DNA from: Treponema sp.
Lineage (GTDB): Bacteria > Spirochaetota > Spirochaetia > Treponematales > Treponemataceae
Assembly (NCBI GenBank): GCA_017617145.1
Contig: JAFZWX010000086.1
Coordinates: forward strand, 1 to 42,815
Direction: 5' to 3'
DNA: 42,815 nucleotides
The translations under genes and the position numbers were made by a program. Positions 33,917 through 40,849 of the stretch are shown in pieces. The notes beneath the pieces were generated by a model. It made no database searches and was not told the DNA's origin. It saw nothing but the letters and a program-made list of their open reading frames with translations. Each line of letters starts with the position of its first letter. The first letter of the stretch is position 1.

Positions 33917-33950
33917 GTTTATACGTTAAAGGTCGTTGGCCTGTATAAAC
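33917..33950 (+). promoter_or_regulatory. 5' UTR hairpin of barrel gene 1
   Basis: GTTTATAC (33917-33924) pairs perfectly with GTATAAAC (33943-33950) around an 18-nt loop holding AAAGGTCGTTGGCC. It begins ~12 nt after the -10, so the mRNA would carry it close to its 5' end, where it may protect from decay or regulate translation. The two other barrel genes do not have it. Confidence 0.55.
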
Positions 33951-33979
33951 TTTTTAAAAAAAAAGGAGGATTTTTTTAA

Positions 33980-35260
33980 ATGAAAAAAATCGTAGGAATT
34001 ATAGCAGCTCTTGCTTTGGCTAGCGCTGTATTTGCTGATCCAGATGTAACACCTGTTGTTGCTACATTCGACGGAAATGCTTCTTTGGAATGGATTGCTG
34101 ACTTGGATGCTGAAACAACTGGTATGAAAAATAGTGAATCAGCTACTTTCAAAGTAAAGTTCATTTCAGAAGGAACAAAAGAAACTTCTGGTGATGGACT
34201 TTGGGGTGAATTGAAAATTAAAGCTGGCTCAACAGAAGTTGAAGCTAAAAATGATGGAGTTGCTGCAACAGGTGTTGCTGTAGCTAATCCAACAGTAGAA
34301 ACAGCTAAAATCCACTTCATCGATGGAGATACATACTTCCATATGAACATTAAGGTTCCTGGCCTTTCACTTGGTGGTGGAGACCTCGTTCTTGCTACAG
34401 CTAGCCCATGGGCAGATGCTAAAGTTGGTGTAACACTTACAGGTGCACAGGGCTTCACATTGAACTTTGGTATCCCTGTTGTAGATTTCAACTTGCAGTT
34501 TGCTGACAACGGACAGCAGAAATCTGATGCAAAAGAATTCGGTTTCGTATTCGATGCAACTCTTAAGGGAGAAGGATTTGATGTTGACGGTCTTGCTGTA
34601 ACAGCCGGTGTAGGATATTCTACAGAAAAAGTTGGTGGAGCATCACAGGATGCTGCTGTATTCTTCAAGGCTACATATAAGCTCGCAATTGATGACGCTA
34701 TGTATGTAAGACCAACAGTAAGCTTCGGACTTCAGGGTGAAGCAAAGCAGTTGGTTGCTGGTGTACTCTTTGGATGGGGTGCAGAAGGACAGGAACCAGG
34801 ATTTGCTAAGTTCTCTTCTGGTCTTGCAAACATTAATAATAAGTGTTCAGACGGTGTTTCTATCGCACTCAAGTCTACACTCGCTGATAAAGCTCCAATG
34901 GGATTCCTCTTGGGATTCTATGACAACAAGCTTCTTGCTGACTTCGGTCTCAAGATTGCTGCTCAGTTGGACATTGCTGACCTTGCTAACTTTGGTAAGA
35001 CTGCTACAGATGCATTCGACTTCGCTCTCGTTTACGGAAGCGGTGATGCATTTGGTGACTGGAAAGTTGCTGCTAACCTCGGTGCTAAGTTCCTTATCGA
35101 TGCTTCTAAGTTCGGTGTACTCTATGGTGCAAGCGTAACAAACAGCGCTATCATCCAGAACACAGACCTTTATGTTAAGTATTCTGGCGAACATGCTGCT
35201 GACATCGGTTCAGCTGACTTGAAGGGATCTGTAACTCTCGGAGCTAAAATCCACTTCTAA
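33980..35260 (+). CDS. Outer-membrane beta-barrel protein, copy 1
   Basis: 426 aa. Sec signal peptide (MKKIVGIIAALALASAVFA-DPD). The mature chain is Gly/Asp/Ala-rich with alternating amphipathic strands and ends in an aromatic beta-signal (LGAKIHF), as expected for a BAM-assembled barrel, perhaps a porin or Treponema Msp-like surface protein. First of three paralogues (37861, 40850) that share the signal peptide almost base for base but differ in loops. Strong RBS and promoter predict high expression. It is followed by a terminator and then a lipoprotein gene, an order conserved in all copies. No homology to a characterised porin could be verified here. Confidence 0.8.
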   Translation: MKKIVGIIAALALASAVFADPDVTPVVATFDGNASLEWIADLDAETTGMKNSESATFKVKFISEGTKETSGDGLWGELKIKAGSTEVEAKNDGVAATGVAVANPTVETAKIHFIDGDTYFHMNIKVPGLSLGGGDLVLATASPWADAKVGVTLTGAQGFTLNFGIPVVDFNLQFADNGQQKSDAKEFGFVFDATLKGEGFDVDGLAVTAGVGYSTEKVGGASQDAAVFFKATYKLAIDDAMYVRPTVSFGLQGEAKQLVAGVLFGWGAEGQEPGFAKFSSGLANINNKCSDGVSIALKSTLADKAPMGFLLGFYDNKLLADFGLKIAAQLDIADLANFGKTATDAFDFALVYGSGDAFGDWKVAANLGAKFLIDASKFGVLYGASVTNSAIIQNTDLYVKYSGEHAADIGSADLKGSVTLGAKIHF

Positions 35261-35300
35261 TCTTTGTATAAATCGGGTATAACTCGATAATTCAAAGTGA

Positions 35301-35332
35301 AAAGGACTGTCTTAAAAGGCAGTCCTTTTTTA
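35301..35332 (+). terminator. Terminator of barrel gene 1
   Basis: AAAGGACTG (35301-35309) pairs with CAGTCCTTT (35320-35328), followed by T. The same hairpin follows barrel genes 2 and 3. Confidence 0.9.
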
Positions 35333-35380
35333 TAAGAGAGATTCCTGTGTGAAGCACGGGAAGGACATAAGATAAATGTC

Positions 35381-35403
35381 ATTGTCGGACTCGACCCGAC
35401 AAT
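35381..35403. repeat. REP-like palindrome (GTCGGG family)
   Basis: ATTGTCGG-ACTCGAC-CCGACAAT between barrel gene 1 and its lipoprotein gene. The same element occupies the same place in cassette 3 (40715-40737) but is absent from cassette 2. Confidence 0.85.
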
Positions 35404-35444
35404 CTTTTATAAAAAAGGATTGTAAAAAAACAAAGGAAAACAAA

Positions 35445-36089
35445 ATGAAAAAAAAGCTCATTACAACAATTACATTCTGTATGATTATTCTTTTTTCTTC
35501 CTGTGCCTCAAAACAAAAAGTAATCCGTGAACGAAGTGAAAGTTTTATAGCAGATATAAATTCATTCGAAGTTGCAACATTTCATTTATATACAACACTC
35601 GGTATGGGAAACCCAAAAATCTCAGACTTTTATGTTCGTTTTGCGCCACGAACAAATTATTTATATGCAAAAGCACGTATTGGAATTGATGTAATAGAAA
35701 TAGGTTTTTCTTATCCCGAACGACTTAATATAAAAGATGCAAAAGAAAAGTATATATTGGCATATGAATCAGGAAATATTCCAAATACAAAGCCTACTAA
35801 AAAGAATGCTATTTCAAAAGGAGATACTTCCGTAGCATGGGGTTCACTTGGATTAACACACGAAGTTGATACAACTTACATTACAAATATTCAATATCTG
35901 GAAGCAGATAAACCATATTTCCGTTTTAGATTTGTCCAGGAAGAAGAAGTCTCAGGCGAAAATGTACATTCCCCTGCACTTTGTCTCTACATCAGCCCAT
36001 CCCAATGGGAACAAATTATGGAAGCCTGCAATCAGGAACACCTTGTAGAAATGACCGATGAAATCCTTGCACAGGCAGAGGCATTTTAG
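35445..36089 (+). CDS. Cassette lipoprotein, copy 1
   Basis: 214 aa from ATG 35445 (AAAGGA at 35433-35438); the longer upstream frame passes through the REP element and is rejected. Lipobox LFSSC (C20). Conserved mature motifs with the two paralogues: RERSESFIADINSFEV, PKISDFYVRF, 'FSYPER', THEVDTTY-T-IQYLEADKPYF and the C-terminal LYISPSQWEQIMEACNQ. No known domain recognised. Probably tethered to the outer membrane, possibly as a partner of the barrel protein encoded upstream. Its last ~120 bp are nearly identical to copy 2. Confidence 0.75.
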   Translation: MKKKLITTITFCMIILFSSCASKQKVIRERSESFIADINSFEVATFHLYTTLGMGNPKISDFYVRFAPRTNYLYAKARIGIDVIEIGFSYPERLNIKDAKEKYILAYESGNIPNTKPTKKNAISKGDTSVAWGSLGLTHEVDTTYITNIQYLEADKPYFRFRFVQEEEVSGENVHSPALCLYISPSQWEQIMEACNQEHLVEMTDEILAQAEAF

Positions 36090-36092
36090 TTT

Positions 36093-36269
36093 TGCAACTT
36101 ACTGCAACTTAGCGCAACTTAATGAAACTTACGGAAACTTAAATTCAAGGTAATTTTCTTAAAAAATACCTAAATTTGGGTCAAATTGACCCGTATTTTG
36201 CCATTTTAGGTGTTATTTTTGTTATCTTGCGCAACTTACTGCAACTTACTGCAACTTACTGCAACTTAA
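36093..36269. repeat. Two arrays of 10-bp repeats flanking a palindrome
   Basis: The decamer (T/C)GCAACTTA(C/A) is repeated five times with drift (36093-36142) and four times (36230-36269). Between them are ACCTAAA/TTTAGGT arms (36168-36174, 36205-36211) and the palindrome GGGTCAAATTGACCC (36178-36192). The region lies between the convergent stops of the copy-1 lipoprotein and the AlbA_2 gene. The 10-bp period equals one helical turn. Confidence 0.85.
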
Positions 36270-36270
36270 A

Positions 36271-37737
36271 TTATCCCCAAATAGGAATATATTTCATGTA
36301 GCGAGGAGCTTGTTCTTTGTCGACAGGTTTAATTAAACTTGCATTTACAGTTTCTTTAATGATTCGTGATATTTTAAATTTCTCATTTGCCTCTAATCCA
36401 AAAAGTACTCGTACATCCGAATTAGAAATTGCACTATAATTTATATAAGCCAGACACGCCTGCATGTAACAGGTTCTGATTTTTTCTTCTTTTGGAATAA
36501 TATCAAATGGCATCTTGGCAAAAAGAACAACTTTAGTAAACTGATTATCCTGAATTTCGATTCTTGGAGAAAGCATACATTGTTGGCCAGTTGCAAGAAC
36601 AATTTTATCAAAACCACTCCCTCGTTCCTCACATATTCCGCATTTATGCATAAAGCCGGCAATATTTTCGTTTCTTGAAATCGGAACAGAATCGATAATT
36701 CTATTAACATTTACAAGTGGAACTCCAGGATTTGAAAACTCAATTCTATCGGAAAAAACTTCAACCATTGGATTTGTTCCTCGATGTTCAAAATCCTGAT
36801 GAATTATCATATTTGCAACAAGCTCACGTATAGCAATTTCAGGATAACTGTAAACAGACTTTCTATTCGGACCATCAATTATTTCTTCTTGCGGGATAAT
36901 AGTCATTATATAATTTGCAATTTCTTCATAACTGAATGTATATCCGGAAGTAAATTCCTGCTCTCTGATTGTTTCAAGCCTATTATTATTTTTATACCAG
37001 ATAACGCGTACTGATTTTCTTACGAGATTATCAAACTTTTTAAGATCTTTTCCAATCAGTATTGCTCCCATATTTGTAATAGACCAGGTATTTGCCCGTG
37101 CCTTTTTTAGAAATTTCTCATTAAGAAAATCAGAAATAATATCACTTCTATTTCGTGGCACAGGGATTTCCATTTTATCGTAATATTTTGAATAATCTAA
37201 TAAAGCAATAATTTCATCTTCAGTTTTGTTTTCTGCAGCAGACTTTAACTCGAACGGAATAGTATCAAGAATTTTCCATAATTCGCGTTCTTTATTTGGA
37301 AATTCTTTCAGGTTCTTTTTATTCGAACCTACTCTTATATATCGTTCTCCTGAAAACATAGTAGGCTGTGTAGAAGCACACGGTATTTCCAATAAAACAA
37401 TAAGTCCCTTTTCTGTATTTATGTCGTAAAAACGAAAATTAATTTTTGGTTCACAAAGACGCGTTAACCATGCCTCAAGTTGTTCATTTCCTTTTTTTGC
37501 ATTCTGCCAGTCAAAGTTTGTAGAACAGATATCATGAGTTTCGTTATCAATTCCCCAGACAATATAAGCGTAAGGTTTTTCACAAAAAGCAGCAGAATTA
37601 CTCATGGCAGAAATATACTCGCCTATTAATTGCGGATTTTGATTGTTACATTTAAATTCCACCCATTCAGTTTCAGCAGGAAGCTTTCTAAGTTCATTTA
37701 CAAGACTTAAAAGATAATCTGTAGTTCTTTGTGCCAT
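36271..37737 (-). CDS. AlbA_2 (Schlafen-type) and HATPase domain protein
   Basis: 488 aa from ATG 37737; an in-frame TTG further upstream overlaps the promoter. The N-terminal AlbA_2 domain (~22-145) shows ETEWVEFK (22-29), VWGID (60-64) and the RYIRVGSNKKNL (132-143) motif. A middle region with VRVIWYK and EFTSGYTFSYEEI precedes a GHKL-like HATPase_c_4 domain (AIRELVANMIIHQDF, then SNPG near residue 350, and CGICEERGSGFDKI), and a winged-helix-like C-terminus follows. This architecture (COG2865) is annotated as putative DNA-binding/transcriptional regulator, and some members occur in defence islands. It is inserted between two barrel-lipoprotein cassettes and reads opposite to them. A TATACT box 6 nt upstream and no Shine-Dalgarno suggest a leaderless mRNA. 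Confidence 0.85.
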   Translation of the reverse strand: MAQRTTDYLLSLVNELRKLPAETEWVEFKCNNQNPQLIGEYISAMSNSAAFCEKPYAYIVWGIDNETHDICSTNFDWQNAKKGNEQLEAWLTRLCEPKINFRFYDINTEKGLIVLLEIPCASTQPTMFSGERYIRVGSNKKNLKEFPNKERELWKILDTIPFELKSAAENKTEDEIIALLDYSKYYDKMEIPVPRNRSDIISDFLNEKFLKKARANTWSITNMGAILIGKDLKKFDNLVRKSVRVIWYKNNNRLETIREQEFTSGYTFSYEEIANYIMTIIPQEEIIDGPNRKSVYSYPEIAIRELVANMIIHQDFEHRGTNPMVEVFSDRIEFSNPGVPLVNVNRIIDSVPISRNENIAGFMHKCGICEERGSGFDKIVLATGQQCMLSPRIEIQDNQFTKVVLFAKMPFDIIPKEEKIRTCYMQACLAYINYSAISNSDVRVLFGLEANEKFKISRIIKETVNASLIKPVDKEQAPRYMKYIPIWG

Positions 37738-37743
37738 AGCAAC

Positions 37744-37749
37744 AGTATA
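37744..37749 (-). promoter_or_regulatory. -10 box of the AlbA_2 gene
   Basis: On the minus strand TATACT (37749-37744) ends 6 nt before the ATG at 37737. No good -35 at 17 nt (ATAAAA). Confidence 0.45.
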
Positions 37750-37860
37750 ACACAAATACTATTTTTTTTTATAAAAAAACAAAAATAAATTGAATTTTTA
37801 TCATTTTATACCTGAATTATTCAAAATTTTTCATTTAAATAAACTGGAGGATTTTTTTAA

Positions 37861-39252
37861 ATGAAAAAAATCGTAGGAATTATAGCAGCTCTTGCTTTGG
37901 CTAGCGCTGTATTTGCTGATCCAGATGTAACACCTTCAGTTTCTAAGTTTGATGGAAGTGCAACTCTTGAATGGGTAGCTGATCTTGAAGGCAATGGTAC
38001 TGATGTTATGACTGGTATGGCAAACTCACAGACTGCAGAATTTGAAATTAAATTCGTTGCAGCTGGTGATAAAGCAACAACTGGTGACGGTTGGTGGGGT
38101 GACTTGAAGATTAAAGTTGGTGACGATGTTAAAGTTGCTTCTGGTGGAACTTTCACAGTACCATCTGCTTCAGTTGACCATGCAAAGATTCACTTCCTTC
38201 AGGATGATGTATTCTTCAATATCGACATCATTAACCACGATCTTAATGTTGGTGGTGGTGACAATCTTATTGCTACTTCAAGTGCAAAGGCATTCCCTAA
38301 AAAGGGTGTAGATCTTACTGGTGCAGCAGGATTTACTGCTAACTTTGGTCTTAAAGATTTGCTTTCTGTAGACCTCGCTTTTGCTGACAACGGAATCGTT
38401 GTTAACGATGCTAAGGAATTCGGATTCAAATTGGCTGCAACACTCGATGGAAAAGGATTCGATGTTGAAGGTCTTAAAGTATATGCAGGATTTGCTTACT
38501 CAACAGAAAAAACTGCCGCTGGTGCCTCACAGGATGCAGCAATCGCTGCAAACGCAGCTTACAAGCTTGGTATTGGAGACTCAATGTTCTTGAAACCATT
38601 TGTAGGATTTGCTATGCAGGGTGATGCAAAGGATCTTGGAGCTGGATTACTCTTTGGATGGGGTAAAGATGAAGGCGCTGATGCTAACTTTGCAGCATTC
38701 AAGGGTACAGCTGTTGCCGGTACAAAATCGCTTAATGATGATGGAGCACCAAAGACTGGTGACATCACTAATATTGGAAACAAGTGTGTAAACGGAGTTT
38801 CTGCTTACATCAGTTCAGATCTTGAAGACGGAACAGGTATTGATCTCTTGTTCGGATTCTATGATGATACACTTCTTAAAGATGTATTACCAGGTCTCAA
38901 GATGGCAGCTCAGTTCTACGGAAATACAGAATCATTCGATGACTTCTTCGAATTCGATGCAGCTGTTGCTTACAGCAATGCATTTGGTGATGACATTAAA
39001 CTCACACCATCATTCAACTTCGGTGTAAAACTCCAGAAGCAGGGTGATGAAACAAAGAATGGTCTTCTCTATGCCGCAGGACTCGATATCGATGGTCTTA
39101 TTGAAAACACAACACTTTACATCAAGTATGTAGACGGACAGACTGCAGAAGACATCTTCGGTGGTGACTTTACTGCTGCTGCTCCAGAATGTGTTTACAA
39201 AGGAACAAACAACAAAGGTAAAGTTAAGCTTGGAGCAAAAATCCACTTCTAA
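37861..39252 (+). CDS. Outer-membrane beta-barrel protein, copy 2
   Basis: 463 aa, same family as copies 1 and 3. Signal peptide, strong RBS (GGAGG 37846-37850) and the first mature residues are identical in DNA to copy 1 over ~90 bp (33965-34054 and 37846-37935). The mature sequence diverges, mainly in putative extracellular loops (extra stretch around KGTAVAGTKSLNDDGAPKTG), but keeps blocks such as 'NFGL…FADNG', 'CVNGVSAYISSDLED' and the C-terminal LGAKIHF. The upstream leader differs from copy 1 and lacks its hairpin; no clear promoter seen. The variation in loops with constant ends resembles antigenic or substrate-specificity diversification. Confidence 0.8.
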   Translation: MKKIVGIIAALALASAVFADPDVTPSVSKFDGSATLEWVADLEGNGTDVMTGMANSQTAEFEIKFVAAGDKATTGDGWWGDLKIKVGDDVKVASGGTFTVPSASVDHAKIHFLQDDVFFNIDIINHDLNVGGGDNLIATSSAKAFPKKGVDLTGAAGFTANFGLKDLLSVDLAFADNGIVVNDAKEFGFKLAATLDGKGFDVEGLKVYAGFAYSTEKTAAGASQDAAIAANAAYKLGIGDSMFLKPFVGFAMQGDAKDLGAGLLFGWGKDEGADANFAAFKGTAVAGTKSLNDDGAPKTGDITNIGNKCVNGVSAYISSDLEDGTGIDLLFGFYDDTLLKDVLPGLKMAAQFYGNTESFDDFFEFDAAVAYSNAFGDDIKLTPSFNFGVKLQKQGDETKNGLLYAAGLDIDGLIENTTLYIKYVDGQTAEDIFGGDFTAAAPECVYKGTNNKGKVKLGAKIHF

Positions 39253-39290
39253 TCTTTGTCTAGTTTGGTGTTAAACCATTAATTCAAAGA

Positions 39291-39323
39291 AAGGACTGTC
39301 TTATTGAGGCAGTCCTTTTTTAT
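39291..39323 (+). terminator. Terminator of barrel gene 2
   Basis: AAGGACTG (39291-39298) pairs with CAGTCCTT (39310-39317), followed by T6. Same hairpin as after copies 1 and 3. Confidence 0.9.
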
Positions 39324-39335
39324 ACGAGAAAAACC

Positions 39336-39977
39336 ATGAAAAGAAAATTTATTACAATTTCAGTAATTATTTTAGTTTTATTATCAAGTTGTGCAAGTAA
39401 ACAAAAAATCAAACGTGAAAGAAGTGAAACATTTATAGCAGATATAAATGCCTTTGAAGTTGATACTTTTCATCTTTATTCATCCAGTAACCTTAACAAT
39501 CCAAAAATTAATGATTTTGAAGTATTATTTATTCCTCGAACTAATGAAATACTTGTTACGGGCAAAGTCAGTGTTAATATAATTCAAATTGTTTTTTCAT
39601 ATAAAGAACGCCAAAATCTGGCAGAAGCACATGCTAAATATCTTGATGCATTAAACGCAAATGCTATTCCAGATGTTAAACCAAAAGCAAAAAATGCCTA
39701 TTCAAAAGGCAAAACAACTGTATTATGGGGTGCAATGGGACCAACGCATGAAGTAGATACGAATTATTATACAAATGCGCAATATCTAGAACCGAATAAA
39801 CCTTATTTTAAAATAACGTGTGAATCTGCTCAAGTTCAAGGTGTCGAACATGTTTCATCACCAAAAATTTGTCTCTACATCAGCCCATCCCAATGGGAAC
39901 AAATTATGGAAGCCTGCAATCAGGAACACCTTGTAGAAATGACCGACGAAATCCTCGCCCAGGCAGAGGCGTTTTAG
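39336..39977 (+). CDS. Cassette lipoprotein, copy 2
   Basis: 213 aa; lipobox LLSSC (C19). Homologous to copies 1 and 3 along its length (RERSETFIADINAFEVDTFHLY…, THEVDTNYYTNAQYLEPNKPYF). The final ~120 bp (39868-39988) differ from copy 1 (35980-36100) at only four bases, whereas the rest has diverged strongly, which indicates recent gene conversion. It starts only ~13 nt after the terminator of barrel gene 2, with no REP element and no clear Shine-Dalgarno, so its expression may rely on readthrough. Confidence 0.75.
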   Translation: MKRKFITISVIILVLLSSCASKQKIKRERSETFIADINAFEVDTFHLYSSSNLNNPKINDFEVLFIPRTNEILVTGKVSVNIIQIVFSYKERQNLAEAHAKYLDALNANAIPDVKPKAKNAYSKGKTTVLWGAMGPTHEVDTNYYTNAQYLEPNKPYFKITCESAQVQGVEHVSSPKICLYISPSQWEQIMEACNQEHLVEMTDEILAQAEAF

Positions 39978-40026
39978 TTTTGCAACTTCAAAGATATTTA
40001 TCGCTACACTAAAATAAATTAAATAT

Positions 40027-40671
40027 TTAGAATGCTTCTGCCTCTTCTAAGATTTCGTCTACCTGGGCTTCAAGGGTGGCTTGATCGCACATTTCGCAGA
40101 TTTGTTCCCATTGGGCTGGACTTATATAAATGTTTATTCTTGGTGAAGAATTGCCGCTATCGTCTAATTCTTTTGTCTGTTCAAAAAGAATTCTAAAATA
40201 TGGTTTATTATCTAAAATATATTCAATATTTGTATAATATGAAGCATAAGCCTGATGCGAAGGACCTAAAGTGCCCCAGTTTATATATGCGTTTCCGGTT
40301 GAAAGAGCATTTTTCTTTTTTGGTTTTTCGTTCGGGATTTGTCCTTCAGTATATAATTCCAGATATTTATCTTTTGCTTGCGATAGATTTTTGCGTTCTG
40401 GATAAGAAAAACATAATTCGATTTTATCTATTCCAATTTTTGTTGTAAAATAAATATAATTATTTCTAGGATAAAAAACTGCATTAAAATCACAAATTCT
40501 TGGTTGTGTCATACCGTAAGATGCATAAAGATGAATAGTTCCAATTTCAAATTGACCAATATCTGCAACAAAAGTTTCATCTCGTTCTCTAGGAGGTTTT
40601 TCCTTCGATGCACAACTTGTAAAAAGCGTTGTTAGAATTATTGCTGATATTATGATTATTGATTTTTTCAT
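40027..40671 (-). CDS. Cassette lipoprotein, copy 3 (inverted)
   Basis: 214 aa; lipobox LFTSC (C20); AAGGA upstream of the ATG on the minus strand. Most diverged of the three in the C-terminus (IYISPAQWEQICEMCDQ), but with the same core motifs (RERDETFVADIGQFEIGTIHLY, PRICDF, FSYPER, GPSHQAYASYYTNIEY). The intercistronic region with barrel gene 3, including the REP element and A-rich leader, is almost the same as in cassette 1. Function unknown; see copy 1. Confidence 0.75.
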   Translation of the reverse strand: MKKSIIIISAIILTTLFTSCASKEKPPRERDETFVADIGQFEIGTIHLYASYGMTQPRICDFNAVFYPRNNYIYFTTKIGIDKIELCFSYPERKNLSQAKDKYLELYTEGQIPNEKPKKKNALSTGNAYINWGTLGPSHQAYASYYTNIEYILDNKPYFRILFEQTKELDDSGNSSPRINIYISPAQWEQICEMCDQATLEAQVDEILEEAEAF

Positions 40672-40714
40672 TTTTTATTTCCTTTTGTTTTTTTGCAATC
40701 CTTTTTTATAAAAG

Positions 40715-40737
40715 ATTGTCGGGTCGAGCCCGACAAT
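40715..40737. repeat. REP-like palindrome (GTCGGG family)
   Basis: ATTGTCGGG-TCGAG-CCCGACAAT between barrel gene 3 and its lipoprotein; counterpart of 35381-35403. Confidence 0.85.
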
Positions 40738-40785
40738 GACATTGATTTTATGTCTTTACTGTACCTTGAAACAGGAATCTCGTTT

Positions 40786-40818
40786 ATAAAAAAGGACTGC
40801 CTTTTAAGACAGTCCTTT
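40786..40818 (-). terminator. Terminator of barrel gene 3
   Basis: On the minus strand AAAGGACTG (40818-40810) pairs with CAGTCCTTT (40799-40791) and is followed by T. Same hairpin as for copies 1 and 2. Confidence 0.9.
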
Positions 40819-40849
40819 ATAGTTTAACAGATAACTGTTCTAACTAAGA

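Noticed and set aside
33976..34668. Long minus-strand ORF opposite barrel gene 1
   Set aside because: Antisense shadow of a Gly/Ala/Asp-rich gene; the same shadow appears opposite barrel gene 2, and composition is Pro/Ser-rich as expected for such shadows.
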